A stretch of 64,000 nt of DNA from an uncultured Acidobacteriia bacterium (lineage in GTDB: Bacteria > Acidobacteriota > Terriglobia > Bryobacterales > Bryobacteraceae), in contig CAIVVT010000149.1 of NCBI GenBank assembly GCA_903909435.1, positions 1-64,000 of the forward strand, read 5' to 3'. Below the pieces are notes generated by a model. It did not search any database. It was given only the letters and a program-made list of their open reading frames with translations, and was not told the DNA's origin. Numbering within the stretch: position 1 is the first letter of the stretch; each line of letters starts with the position of its first letter. Made by a program: the position numbers and the translations under genes. Of the stretch, positions 49,403-62,536 are shown piece after piece.

Positions 49403-52399
49403 ATGAGAGGCCTTAACCTGCTCGCCAGATCGATCGTATTTTCCGCCGCCGTCCTTACTTTGGGCGGCACGGTTTCAACGTTGGCAGCCACTGCGGAGGA
49501 GCAAGCCGCCACCGCCGCCAGCCTGCACGGAGTTATCACCGACCCATCGGGAGCGCTGGTCCCGGGTGCTGTGGTGCAGGTGCGTGGAGCCGGCGTCCAG
49601 CAGGTCGCCCGCACTGACGGTGACGGCAAGTACGCCTTCGCTGCACTCAGGCAGGGCGCCTACAAAGTGCGCATTCTCGCCAAGGGTTTTGCGCCGCGCG
49701 AGGAAACGATTGCAGCACTCGATGGCGCCGCCGTACTCGACGCGCAATTGCAAATCCAGAGCGAGGCTCAGACCGTCAACGTCGAGGACGAGATCGAGAA
49801 GATCACAACCGATCCGACTTCCAACGGCGGAGCGATTGTCCTGGGCACTAAGGAATTACAGGCCTTCTCCGACGATCCGGACGAGTTGCAGGAGCAGTTG
49901 CAGGCTTTGGCCGGACCGTCCACGGGGCCTGATGGGGGTCAGATCATGATCGACGGATTCTCGGGCAGCGGTTTGCCCCCGAAGTCGTCGATCCGCGAAA
50001 TCCGGATCAACTCGAATCCCTTTTCGCCCGAGTTCGATCGCCCCGGCTTCGGCCGGATTGAAATCTTCACGAAGCCCGGCACGGATTCATACCACGGTTC
50101 CTTTTTCACGCAATTCAATAACCAGGATCTGAATTCCCGGAGTCCGCTTTTGACGCAGTCGACCAAGACCCCGTATTCGCAGAAGTTCTTCGGCGCCAGC
50201 TTCAGCGGCCCGATCACGAAGCAGAAGGCGTCGTTCGGCTTCGATTTCGAACGTCGCATGATCGACGAGAACGCCTTCATCTACGCGACTACGCTCGACA
50301 GCAACCTGAACCCCGTGCCGGTGAATCAAGGCGTGGTGACGCCGCAGACGCGCATGAGCTTTACGCCCCGCCTGGACCTGACGCTGAACCCGTCCAACAC
50401 ACTCAGCGCACGGTACCAGAACACGCGCATCGAAATGGACAAAGAAGGCATCGGCAACTACTCGCTGCTCTCGCAGGCCTACAACGAGAAAAGCACCGAG
50501 CAGAGCTTCCAACTCACCGAGACTGCCGTACTCTCGCCGCACGCGGTGAATGAAGTGAAGTTCCAGTATCGCCGCAGCGTGGTCGCGAACTACGGGAACA
50601 ACACAAATCCACTCACGATCGTGCAGGGCGCATTCCAGGACGGCGGCGCGCAAATCGGCAACTCCGGCGCAACGAACAACAACCTCGAGCTTTCGAATGC
50701 CACGACTTTGACGCGCGGCTTCCACACCATCAAGTGGGGCGGCAGATTCCGCGAGTCCTTCATCGACGACACTTCGGTGAACAACTTCGGCGGTACTTAC
50801 GCATTCTTCGGCGGCAGCGGCCCCCAGTTGGACGCCAATAACCAGGCCATCGCGGGAACCTCGGTGCAACTGACTGCCCTGGAAGTGTACCGGCGTACGC
50901 TGCTGTTCCAGCGGGCCGGGTTGAGCGGCGCGGAGATCCGCCTGCTGGGTGGCGGGGCTACGCAATTCACGCTGAATGCGGGCACGCCAACTACCTCGGT
51001 GCGCCAGTTCGACGCGGGTCTGTTCGTCAACGACGATTGGAAGATCCGTCCGAATCTGACCTTCAGTTATGGCCTGCGCTACGAAACGCAAACCAACATC
51101 CACGACTGGAGCGATCTGGCGCCCCGCTTCGGATTGGCCTGGGGCATCGACGGCGGCTCAAAGAAGCAAGCCAAGACGGTCTTGAGGCTGGGAGCCGGCG
51201 TGTTCTACGACCGCATCTCCGACAGCACGGCGCTCTCCGTCGCGCGCTACAACGGCACGACGCAACAGTCGTATTTCATCCAGAACCCGAATTTCTATCC
51301 CACTACTCCGACAGCGGAAGCGCTAGCCAGTTCCGCGCAGCCGCAGCAGCTTCGCCTACTGGATCCGGCCGCGCGCGCGCCGCGCAACTACCAGGCGACT
51401 CTGAGCGTGGAACGGCAACTGAGCAAGTACGCCAAGCTGAGTGTCTCTTACGTCGAGAGCCGGGGCGTGCATCTGTCCCGCCAGTTGAACGCGAACACCC
51501 CGCTGGACGGTGTGTATCCCTACGGCGACACCCAGTTGCGGCTGCTGTCCGAGACTACCGGTTACAGTCGCTCGCACCAGCTGATCGTGAGTCCGAACAT
51601 CAACTACAAGAAGATGTTCCTGTTCGGGTTCTACTCGCTCTCTTATGGGCAGACCGATGCGGACGGCATGCCGGCGAATCCTTACAATCTGAAGTCCGAA
51701 TGGGGACCGTCGTCCTTCGCGGATGTGCGGCACCGTTTCCTGATGGGCACGAACATCCCCCTGCCCTTCAAGTTCTCTGTGAGCCCGTTCTTCCTGGCCA
51801 TGAGCGGCTCGCCGTACAACATCACCACCGGGCAGGATCCGCTGCACACCGGATATGCCAACGCTCGTCCAGCGCTGCTATCCGGAGTCACGGCCGGGAG
51901 TTGCAGCGGCACCGACCTGGTCTACAAGGACGGGTTCGGCTGCTTCGACCTCAATCCGGCAGCGGACATGACCACCATCGGGCGCAATTACGCACGCGGC
52001 CCCGGCAACATCAGCCTGAATCTGCGCGTCTCCAGATCCTGGTCTTTCGGCAGAAAAGGTGAGGGCGCAATGGGCGATTTTGGCCCACCGCCCGGAATGG
52101 GCGGCGTCCGCGGCGGTGGCGGTCCGCCTCCGGGCGGAGGCCCAGGCGGCGGTGGCCCTCCGGGAGGCGGCCCACCGCCGGGAGCGTTTGGCACGGCTGG
52201 AGGCACGGGCAAGAAGTACAGCCTGTCGGCCACCGTCAGCTTCCGCAACGTACTGAACCATCCGAACTACGGCAATCCGAGCGGCGATCTCTCGTCGCCG
52301 TACTTCGGGGAATACCGCAGTCTGGCTGGCTTCGGACCGATGGGTGCGGCGACTACGTACAACCGGAAGGTCGATCTGCAACTCAGGCTGTCGTTTTGA
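49403..52399 (+). CDS. Oar-like TonB-dependent receptor with Gly/Pro-rich insert
   Basis: A 998-residue outer-membrane receptor. A signal peptide (about 1-29) is followed by a carboxypeptidase-regulatory-like domain (LHGVITDPSGALVPGAVVQVRG), then a plug-like region and a long barrel ending VDLQLRLSF. Near residues 890-935 there is an unusual loop made almost only of Gly, Pro and a few Met (GPPPGMGG, GGPPPGGGPGGGG). A similar tract is in the next gene. In Acidobacteria such receptors are thought to import glycans or other large substrates; the ligand here is unknown. The start has GGGAG seven bases upstream. It is divergent from the CpxR-like gene. Confidence 0.9.
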   Translation: MRGLNLLARSIVFSAAVLTLGGTVSTLAATAEEQAATAASLHGVITDPSGALVPGAVVQVRGAGVQQVARTDGDGKYAFAALRQGAYKVRILAKGFAPREETIAALDGAAVLDAQLQIQSEAQTVNVEDEIEKITTDPTSNGGAIVLGTKELQAFSDDPDELQEQLQALAGPSTGPDGGQIMIDGFSGSGLPPKSSIREIRINSNPFSPEFDRPGFGRIEIFTKPGTDSYHGSFFTQFNNQDLNSRSPLLTQSTKTPYSQKFFGASFSGPITKQKASFGFDFERRMIDENAFIYATTLDSNLNPVPVNQGVVTPQTRMSFTPRLDLTLNPSNTLSARYQNTRIEMDKEGIGNYSLLSQAYNEKSTEQSFQLTETAVLSPHAVNEVKFQYRRSVVANYGNNTNPLTIVQGAFQDGGAQIGNSGATNNNLELSNATTLTRGFHTIKWGGRFRESFIDDTSVNNFGGTYAFFGGSGPQLDANNQAIAGTSVQLTALEVYRRTLLFQRAGLSGAEIRLLGGGATQFTLNAGTPTTSVRQFDAGLFVNDDWKIRPNLTFSYGLRYETQTNIHDWSDLAPRFGLAWGIDGGSKKQAKTVLRLGAGVFYDRISDSTALSVARYNGTTQQSYFIQNPNFYPTTPTAEALASSAQPQQLRLLDPAARAPRNYQATLSVERQLSKYAKLSVSYVESRGVHLSRQLNANTPLDGVYPYGDTQLRLLSETTGYSRSHQLIVSPNINYKKMFLFGFYSLSYGQTDADGMPANPYNLKSEWGPSSFADVRHRFLMGTNIPLPFKFSVSPFFLAMSGSPYNITTGQDPLHTGYANARPALLSGVTAGSCSGTDLVYKDGFGCFDLNPAADMTTIGRNYARGPGNISLNLRVSRSWSFGRKGEGAMGDFGPPPGMGGVRGGGGPPPGGGPGGGGPPGGGPPPGAFGTAGGTGKKYSLSATVSFRNVLNHPNYGNPSGDLSSPYFGEYRSLAGFGPMGAATTYNRKVDLQLRLSF

Positions 52400-52431
52400 C
52401 ACTGAGGGCCGGGCCAGGGAGAAGCACTGCA

Positions 52432-53184
52432 ATGCTGACACGGAGACGATTGATAACGATCGGGATGACCGCTCCGGGCTGGGCCGGCGCAACCCGCCTA
52501 CTGGCTTTCGAGCGAGGGCAATTCTGGAACGAACGGCCCGCCGCGGAGTGGTCGGAGCAGGAGGTTCAGCAACTTCTTGCCCGGTCCCCGTGGGCCAAAG
52601 AAGCGGAAGTGCAGTTCAAACTGCCCGGCGGCGACGGACCCATGTCCGGCGGCGGCCCCGGTGGTGGCCCTGGCGGCGGCATGGGAGGACCTCCGGGAGG
52701 CCCTCCGGGCGACATTGGTGGTATGCCTCAAATGAAAGCCACCGTGCGCTGGGAGACCGCAGTCCCAGTCGTCGAGGCACAGAAGCACCAGCCGGATCCG
52801 GACGCCGCTCATCATTACGTTGTCAGTGTGAGCGGATTGCCTATGTTTGGCGGTCCGCCGGCGGGCGGCAGAGATGAACCGTCCGGCAGTTCGGAGCGGC
52901 CCAGGCGGCCCGCTCCCGACCCCGGCCATAGAAACGCCATGATCGGGTCTTTGAAGCAGTCCAGTGCGCTGCAGCGCAAAGGAAAAGACCAGATTGCGGC
53001 CGGCCGGGTGGGGGAACTGGAGGGCAGCGAAACCCCTACGCTGCTCTACTACTTCCCCCGCGCGGGCGATCCCATAACAGTGGCGGACAAAGAAGTCACT
53101 TTCGTCGCTCAGATCGGCCCACTGTTTTTGAAGGTCAAGTTCGCGCTCAGAGACATGCAGTATCACGGTCAGATTTCGCTCTGA
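52432..53184 (+). CDS. Secreted Gly/Pro-rich protein paired with a TonB receptor
   Basis: A 250-residue exported protein. The leader is MLTRRRLITIGMTAPGWAGA, twin-arginine-like but imperfect. A conserved-looking segment follows: EFWNERP-type sequence (FWNERPAAEWSEQEVQQLLARSPWAKEAEVQF). Next come a Gly/Pro/Met-rich tract (about 75-110; GGGPGGGPGGGMGGPPGGPPG) and a C-terminal beta-rich domain (TPTLLYYFPRAGDPITVADKEVTFVAQIG). The gene starts 32 bp after the receptor stop and is probably co-transcribed. The shared composition with the receptor loop suggests the two products interact; that is inference. The start at 52432 has GGGAGA upstream. A terminator follows. Confidence 0.75.
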   Translation: MLTRRRLITIGMTAPGWAGATRLLAFERGQFWNERPAAEWSEQEVQQLLARSPWAKEAEVQFKLPGGDGPMSGGGPGGGPGGGMGGPPGGPPGDIGGMPQMKATVRWETAVPVVEAQKHQPDPDAAHHYVVSVSGLPMFGGPPAGGRDEPSGSSERPRRPAPDPGHRNAMIGSLKQSSALQRKGKDQIAAGRVGELEGSETPTLLYYFPRAGDPITVADKEVTFVAQIGPLFLKVKFALRDMQYHGQISL

Positions 53185-53191
53185 TCCGTAC

Positions 53192-53233
53192 CCGGCCGTT
53201 CGAAAACCCTCAATTTCGGGCGGCCGGCTTTTT
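53192..53233 (+). terminator. Rho-independent terminator
   Basis: A 14-bp stem with two G-T wobbles, 53192-53205 against 53214-53227, an eight-base loop ACCCTCAA, and a CTTTTT tract. It lies 8 bp after the stop of the Gly/Pro-rich secreted protein gene. Confidence 0.85.
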
Positions 53234-53442
53234 ACAGCGTTGCTCGACCGACGCAGTTCGCGCGCGGTATCACCTCCGGTAACACCTCCATCGATCGATA
53301 CAGTACTCTGAATTCCCTCTGCAAACCCCGCGCCCGTCGCCCGATGGGCAAACGGTTACTCGCTGTTACACTGGGTATCGTGGGGACAAGTTCGCGTAAC
53401 GCGTCCCCGCGCAAATCCGTCATAGGTGTGTTCAGGAGGTCT

Positions 53443-56400
53443 GTGTCTCGAATTAAGTTCTGCTCGCGCGGGGTGTGTCTGTGCCTTCTCCTCACCCCGG
53501 CACTCATGTTGGGACAGGAAGCGGCGCGGCTGGCAGTTACGGTTCTCGATCCATCGGACGCGGCTGTTCCGGCCGCCAAGGTGACGGTTGTCGAAAAGGG
53601 CCGTGGGGCGACACGCGCGGGCGAGACTGAAGTCACGGGCACTGCCTATTTCAACGCTCTGAATCCGGGCTCCTACCGGGTCGAGGTCGAGAAGACCGGC
53701 TTTGAAAAGTACACCGTCGAAGATCTCCAATTGCACGCCCGCGATTTTCAGTCGCTGCGCCTGCAGGTCCGGGTCGCGGCGGCGGAGAAGTCCGAAGTCA
53801 CGGTCAAGGGTGAAGTCGAGGGTGTGCAGATCGACCCCTCCACGGGTACGAACGTAAATGGCCGTTACGCGACCGATCTTCCCTCGAACGCACGTAGTAT
53901 TCAGGCGCTGGTCCTGATGGCCCCGGGCGTGACCTTCGCGGGCGGCGAATTTGGTGGCGACGTAAACACGAACGGACTCCGTGCAAATACGAATTACTAC
54001 ACCCTGGACGGAGTTAGCGCGAACGCCGGTGCGGGCTCGGGCGGCGGTGGCGGCGGCTTGTTTGGCGGCGGCGGCATGGCCTTAACGTCGGCGCTCGCGA
54101 CCACGGCGGCCGGCAACACGTACAACCTGATCACTCTCGACGCGCTGCAGGAGTTCCGCATTCAGACCTCCACATTCACGCCGGAGTTCGGGCGTTCGCC
54201 CGGCGCGCAGATCAGTCTCACGAGTCGAGGCGGGAGCAACTTCCTGCATGGGAGCGCATTCGGCTATTACCGAAGCGACAAGTTCAACGCGAGCGACTGG
54301 TTTTCGAACAGCGAGAACCTGCCGCAGGGGGTCTCGCACCTGGCCGATTATGGCGGCACACTGGGCGGAGCGCTGCAGCCGAACAAGACCTTCTTTTTTG
54401 CCGCTTTTGAGGGCCTCCGCCTGACTCAGCCGCGCACGGCCATCGACAGCGTGCCCAACAACGCCGTGCGCAATCTGGCATCCCCGGCGTTGTTGACTTA
54501 TTTGCGAGCATTCCCCGTCCCGAACGGAGTTGAATTAGGCAACGGCGCCGCGCAGTTCCTGAGCGTTTACTCGCTGCCTTCGACCACCGATGCGGCCAGC
54601 CTGCGTCTCGACCGGACGATCAACAGCCATGTCAGCGCCTTCCTGCGTTACAGTTACACCCCCTCAACGAACAACTCCCGGGGGGGCTTAGGCAGCAGTT
54701 CGAATAGCGTGCAGGATTTCCACTCTTCCTCGCAGTCGGCGACGGCGGCCATGACTTTCGTCACCCGCGACGATTTCGTCAACGACATCCGGGTGAACGT
54801 CTCCCGCAGCAGTTTAAATACGAGTTCGACCATGGACAACTTCGGAGGCGCCGTGGTTCCGCCCGATTCGCTGCTATTTCCCTCGGGCGTCGATTCCACC
54901 ACCGGCTCATATGGCTTCAACGTGATGGGCGTCGGCGGATTCTCCAAGGGCCAGGCCAGCGGGAACACTCAAAACCAGGGGAACTTTGTCTTCACCCAAT
55001 CCGTGTCCGACGGCGGGCACCAATACAGGACCGGCTTCGACGTCCGCATCCTGATGCCGAGCTACCACTACAAGCCGTACAGTGTGAACGTCAGCTTTGA
55101 CGGCATGGCCGGCATCAATGGCGGGCTGTTGACGGGCACAGCCACGAACTCGGTGGTCCGCTCCAGCGTTACCGATCGCTACCCGTTCTACCAGAACTAC
55201 GCGTTTTACATCCAGGACAACTGGAAGAAAACGAACAGATTGACGCTTACTTACGGCTTCCGTTGGGACGTCAATCCGGCACCGAGCGCACGGACGGGGC
55301 AGAGCCTCCTGGCGCTCGATAGCTCCTTCAATCTCACCGCTTCCAACAAGCTTTACGGGACCAGTTGGTTCAATATCGCGCCCCGCTTCGGAATGGCGTA
55401 CCAACTCCGCGGCAGCGGAGACCACGTGACGCTGGTTCGTGGCGGTATCGGCGTGTTTTACGATACCGGCTACGGTTCGAGCGCGAGTGCGTTTGACAGT
55501 GCGCCATATGTCAACAGCGTCGTCACCACGCTGCCCGCATTCCCTCTCACCTCCTCCGTGTTAATTGTCCCGGGTTTGCCGCCAGTGAAGCCGTACGGGA
55601 TGGTGATGGGCGCTGATCCGAACCTGAAATCACCGCTGGTGTACCAGTGGAACGTGATTCTGGAACGCTGGTTTGGCTCAGGCCAGAGCGTCAGCATAGG
55701 CTATGTCGGGACGGCCGGACGGCGGCTGTTGCGTCAGGAGAATGCGGGCTCGTTCTTCAGCACCGACTACAACCTGCTCCAGATCACGTCGAATGGAGCG
55801 CAGTCGGATTATCACGGCCTGCAGGCCCAATACCGCCGCACGCTGAGCAAGCGACTGCAGGCGCAGGTCGCCTATACCTACAGCCACTCACTCGATACGG
55901 CATCGAACGACTTGGGCGGCGGCGGCTTTGCTTTGCTGCTGAGCAACCCGAGGGGTAGTTCCGATTTCGATATCAGGCACAACCTGAATGCTACGGCCAG
56001 CTTCCAGATTTGGAACCCCAAGCCCGCGCCGCTGCGCTGGGTGCTGGGGCACTGGTTCCTGGATGGCGTCTTCACCTACCGTACGGCGCTGCCGTTCGAT
56101 GTCAGCGGCATTTTGACCCAGGACGCCAATGCCGACTCCACCAGCATCACCGGATCGAGCACCAGTTTCTTCTTCGCTTCGGTTCGCCCGGACTTGACTG
56201 GCGCTCCGGTGTGGATCACCGACAACAAGGCGCCCGGCGGAAAGCGGTTGAATCGCGCCGCCTTCACCACTCCAGCCAACGGATATCAGGGCAACCTGGG
56301 GCGCAATGTGCTGCGCGGCTTCGATGCCATGCAGGCCGATCTGGCGGTGCGGCGGCAGTTCCCGATTGGGGACCGCTTCAACCTCCAACTCCGGCTGGAT

Positions 56401-56589
56401 GCTTTCAATGCACTGAACCACCCGAACTTCGCCAACCCGTCGTCGCAAAAGGGTGCGAGCTTCCAAAGCCCCTTCTTTGGCGTTTCCACGCAGATGCTTT
56501 ACTCCGCGGGCATCGGCGGCGGGATGAACCCGTCCCAGACCGCTGGTGGCCCCAGGTCGGTTCAGTTCTCATTGCGCTTGCAGTTCTAG
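53443..56589 (+). CDS. Oar-like TonB-dependent receptor
   Basis: A 1048-residue outer-membrane receptor. The GTG at 53443 is chosen because AGGAGG ends four bases before it and it opens a good signal peptide (RIKFCSRGVCLCLLLTPALMLG); the frame extends to an ATG at 53344 without ribosome-binding site. A carboxypeptidase-regulatory-like domain (LAVTVLDPSDAAVPAAKVTVVEKG) spans about 25-110. A plug with RANTNYYTLDGVSANAG and a Gly-rich loop (GSGGGGGGLFGGGG) follows, then a barrel ending RSVQFSLRLQF. It is a second member of the same family as the 49403 receptor, separated from it by one gene and a terminator. Ligand unknown. Confidence 0.9.
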   Translation: MSRIKFCSRGVCLCLLLTPALMLGQEAARLAVTVLDPSDAAVPAAKVTVVEKGRGATRAGETEVTGTAYFNALNPGSYRVEVEKTGFEKYTVEDLQLHARDFQSLRLQVRVAAAEKSEVTVKGEVEGVQIDPSTGTNVNGRYATDLPSNARSIQALVLMAPGVTFAGGEFGGDVNTNGLRANTNYYTLDGVSANAGAGSGGGGGGLFGGGGMALTSALATTAAGNTYNLITLDALQEFRIQTSTFTPEFGRSPGAQISLTSRGGSNFLHGSAFGYYRSDKFNASDWFSNSENLPQGVSHLADYGGTLGGALQPNKTFFFAAFEGLRLTQPRTAIDSVPNNAVRNLASPALLTYLRAFPVPNGVELGNGAAQFLSVYSLPSTTDAASLRLDRTINSHVSAFLRYSYTPSTNNSRGGLGSSSNSVQDFHSSSQSATAAMTFVTRDDFVNDIRVNVSRSSLNTSSTMDNFGGAVVPPDSLLFPSGVDSTTGSYGFNVMGVGGFSKGQASGNTQNQGNFVFTQSVSDGGHQYRTGFDVRILMPSYHYKPYSVNVSFDGMAGINGGLLTGTATNSVVRSSVTDRYPFYQNYAFYIQDNWKKTNRLTLTYGFRWDVNPAPSARTGQSLLALDSSFNLTASNKLYGTSWFNIAPRFGMAYQLRGSGDHVTLVRGGIGVFYDTGYGSSASAFDSAPYVNSVVTTLPAFPLTSSVLIVPGLPPVKPYGMVMGADPNLKSPLVYQWNVILERWFGSGQSVSIGYVGTAGRRLLRQENAGSFFSTDYNLLQITSNGAQSDYHGLQAQYRRTLSKRLQAQVAYTYSHSLDTASNDLGGGGFALLLSNPRGSSDFDIRHNLNATASFQIWNPKPAPLRWVLGHWFLDGVFTYRTALPFDVSGILTQDANADSTSITGSSTSFFFASVRPDLTGAPVWITDNKAPGGKRLNRAAFTTPANGYQGNLGRNVLRGFDAMQADLAVRRQFPIGDRFNLQLRLDAFNALNHPNFANPSSQKGASFQSPFFGVSTQMLYSAGIGGGMNPSQTAGGPRSVQFSLRLQF

Positions 56590-56690
56590 GGGCCTCATCG
56601 CCGAGCGAATCGAGCATGCCGCCTAAACGCGCGGCCTGCTGAAGTTTAGCGATCTTCAAGGAATTGGACTTTACAATTCAATAGCCTAGA

Positions 56691-56725
56691 AAGACGACCC
56701 GCTGATTTCAGCGGGTCGTCTTTTT
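56691..56725 (+). terminator. Strong rho-independent terminator
   Basis: AAGACGACCCGCTG (56691-56704), loop ATTT, CAGCGGGTCGTCTT (56709-56722) and a run of T. The 14-bp stem is perfect. It lies about 100 bp after the second TonB receptor stop. Confidence 0.93.
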
Positions 56726-56851
56726 GGTGCTAGTGGATGAGTGCTCAGATTGGATTCAATCGCAACAATCGGATGGAAGCCCCCGAGTGTTTGCGCGATC
56801 CTGTTCCCGTGGCCGCCGAGCGCGGCTTGAGCGGATCAACGGGAGGGTGAG

Positions 56852-57952
56852 ATGCTGAATCCGGACGAGTGTTGGAATTCGATTCTGCAACGCGACAAGA
56901 ACTGCGACGGCCGTTTCTACTTCGGTGTTCTGAGCACTGGCGTGTATTGCAGGCCGTCCTGCCCGGCGCGCAGACCGCTCCGGAAGAACGTGCGTTTCTA
57001 TGAAGCGCCCGCGGAAGCCGCGAGCGACGGTCTGCGGCCCTGCCTGCGCTGCCGCCCGCTGGACGCCTCCATCGCGGCTGCAACCGCCGCTGCAATGGGC
57101 AGCCTGTGCCGGTACATCGAGGACAACATCGGGCGTACGGTGACGCTCGATGAACTCGCCGGGCGAGCTGGACTCAGCCCGGCCTACCTCCAGCGGCTTT
57201 TCAAGTCCGTGGTCGGAGTGTCCCCCAAGCACTACGTGGACGCCAGCCGGATAAGGAAACTGAAAGACGAACTGCGTACATCAAAAGACGTGGCAGAGGC
57301 CGTCTACGGCGCCGGGTTCGGCTCCTCGAGCCGGGTCTACGAGCGCTCGGATGGGCGCCTCGGGATGACGCCGGGAGAGTATCGCAAGGGCGCGTCAGGG
57401 GTAGCCGTCACCTACGCGCCCATCGAGTCATCCCTGGGTCTACTGCTGCTGGGCGCTACGGACCGGGGCATCTGTTTCCTCCAGTTCGGCGAATCCGTCG
57501 AGAGCCTCGTGGCGGAGTTGCGGCGTGAGTACCCGGCTGCCAGCCTCGAACCCATGAGCGCGCCGTGCCCGCGGGAATTCGAGCGCTGGGTCAACGTGTT
57601 GAACCAGTATCTGGAGGGGCAGGAACTTCAGCCGGAATTGCCGCTAGACGTTCGCTCAACGGCGTTTCAGATGAAGGTCTGGACCTACCTGCAGTCAATT
57701 CCGAATGGCCGCGTGGAGTCGTACGGCGAAGTTGCGGCGGGCATCGGCCAGCCCGGGGCGGCGCGCGCAGTCGGCCGGGCCTGCGCCACCAACCGTGTGG
57801 CGATTGTCATCCCCTGCCACCGCGTCATCCGGGGCGGCGGGGAACTCGGCGAGTACCGCTGGGGCGTCCCACGCAAGCGGGCGCTGCTCGATCTGGAGCG
57901 GGGGCGGAATGCACGGAGCACAGCCGCGAAGGCGGTCGAAACAAGCGACTGA
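56852..57952 (+). CDS. ada: Ada: methylphosphotriester sensor, AraC regulator and O6-methylguanine methyltransferase
   Basis: A 366-residue bifunctional DNA-repair protein and activator of the adaptive response to alkylation. The N-terminal zinc site is C33, C37, C64 and C67 (GVYCRPSCPARRP, RPCLRCRP); one Cys accepts methyl groups from phosphotriesters. The AraC helix-turn-helix lies at about 85-180 (RYIEDNIGRTVTLDELAG, FGSSSRVYERSDGRLGMTPGEYRKG). The methyltransferase domain has its acceptor Cys at C322 in IVIPCHRVIRG. All key residues are present and length is close to E. coli Ada. It stands alone, after the terminator at 56691; no alkB or alkA is adjacent. Confidence 0.95.
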   Translation: MLNPDECWNSILQRDKNCDGRFYFGVLSTGVYCRPSCPARRPLRKNVRFYEAPAEAASDGLRPCLRCRPLDASIAAATAAAMGSLCRYIEDNIGRTVTLDELAGRAGLSPAYLQRLFKSVVGVSPKHYVDASRIRKLKDELRTSKDVAEAVYGAGFGSSSRVYERSDGRLGMTPGEYRKGASGVAVTYAPIESSLGLLLLGATDRGICFLQFGESVESLVAELRREYPAASLEPMSAPCPREFERWVNVLNQYLEGQELQPELPLDVRSTAFQMKVWTYLQSIPNGRVESYGEVAAGIGQPGAARAVGRACATNRVAIVIPCHRVIRGGGELGEYRWGVPRKRALLDLERGRNARSTAAKAVETSD

Positions 57953-58132
57953 AGGACGACCTTGTTAGTAACTGCTCGTTAGATCCGCGTCCTAAGAGCG
58001 CGCCTGTTCCCGTCCACGCGGGCTTTGGTAGAACCACCTGACACCCGCTTACCACACATCCCACAGTTCAAGGTGTTGAACCGGTTTTACAGTACGTGCT
58101 GAAATAGAAAGAAATCCCCGCAAGGAGATCCA

Positions 58133-59261
58133 TTGCAGCAGACTGCCATCCTCGCCCTGGAGGACGGAACCGTTTTCCAGGGTCGCGCGTATGGCGCACG
58201 CACAGTGCGCACCGGTGAGGTCGTTTTTAACACCTCGCTCACCGGCTATCAGGAAGTTTTCACAGATCCATCCTACAGTGGGCAAATCGTCGTTTTGACG
58301 AACCCCCAGATCGGGAATTACGGAACCAACGCCGACGACGACGAAGCCGCTCGCGCCTGGATCGAGGGGCTGATCGTCCGCGAATGGAGCGAGGTCCCCA
58401 GCAACTGGCGCTCCAGCGAAACAGCCGACGCATTTCTGGCCCGCCAGGGCGTCCCGGTTGCCTCCGAGCTGGACACGCGCGCCATCGTGCGCAAACTGCG
58501 TTCGGGCGGCGTGCTGCGCGGCGCATTGTCCACTGCCGGCTACTCTGCCGCCGACCTCATCGAGATCGCCAAGAACTGTCCGTCGATGGCAGGTCTCGAT
58601 CTGGCTACGCGGGTGAGCACGCTGGAGTCCTACCGCTGGACCGAGCCGGCGAAACCCTGCTCCCCCTCGGAGCGGATTCACAACGCCGAGCAAGGCAAGT
58701 TCCACGTCGTCGCTTTCGACTACGGGATCAAGCGCAACATCCTGCGACGTTTGGCCACCGTGGGCGCCCATCTGACGGTAGTGCCGGCCGGAACCACGGC
58801 CGAGGAGGTGCTGGCGCTCAAACCCGACGGCATCTTCTTATCCAACGGACCCGGCGACCCGGAGCCGCTGCAATTCCAAGCCGAGCAGATCCGCAAGCTG
58901 ATCGGGCGCGCCCCGATCTTCGGCATCTGCCTGGGCCACCAGATTCTGGGCCTCGCGCTCGGGGGCAAGACCTTCAAGCTGAAGTTCGGCCATCGCGGCA
59001 TCAACCATCCGGTGTTGAACCGCCGCACGGGCAGGGTCGAAATCACCGTGCAGAATCACGGCTTTTGCGTCGATCCCGACTCGCTGAAAGATAGCGAAGT
59101 CGAACTGACGCACGTGAACCTCAACGACCAGACAGTGGAGGGCTTGCGCCATCGCAACGAGCCGCTGTTCTGCGTGCAGTACCACCCGGAGGCGGCGCCC
59201 GGCCCGCACGACTCGCAGTATCTGTTCGACGATTTCGCCGTCATGATGAGGGAGTTCGCTG

Positions 59262-59269
<8 letters not shown>
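58133..59269 (+). CDS. carA: Carbamoyl-phosphate synthase small (glutaminase) subunit
   Basis: A 378-residue glutamine amidotransferase subunit supplying ammonia for carbamoyl phosphate, used for pyrimidine and arginine synthesis. It starts at TTG 58133, with AAGGAG six bases before it. The N-terminal domain contains [18 protein letters not shown]. The catalytic triad region shows [15 protein letters not shown] (Cys) and [13 protein letters not shown] (His and Glu). The 3' end overlaps carB by 8 bp. Confidence 0.96.
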
Positions 59270-62486
<3,217 letters not shown>

Positions 62487-62536
62487 ATTCGCACAGCCGC
62501 TCTACTGGTTTTCGAGGGTCATCCGATATGTAGGAT

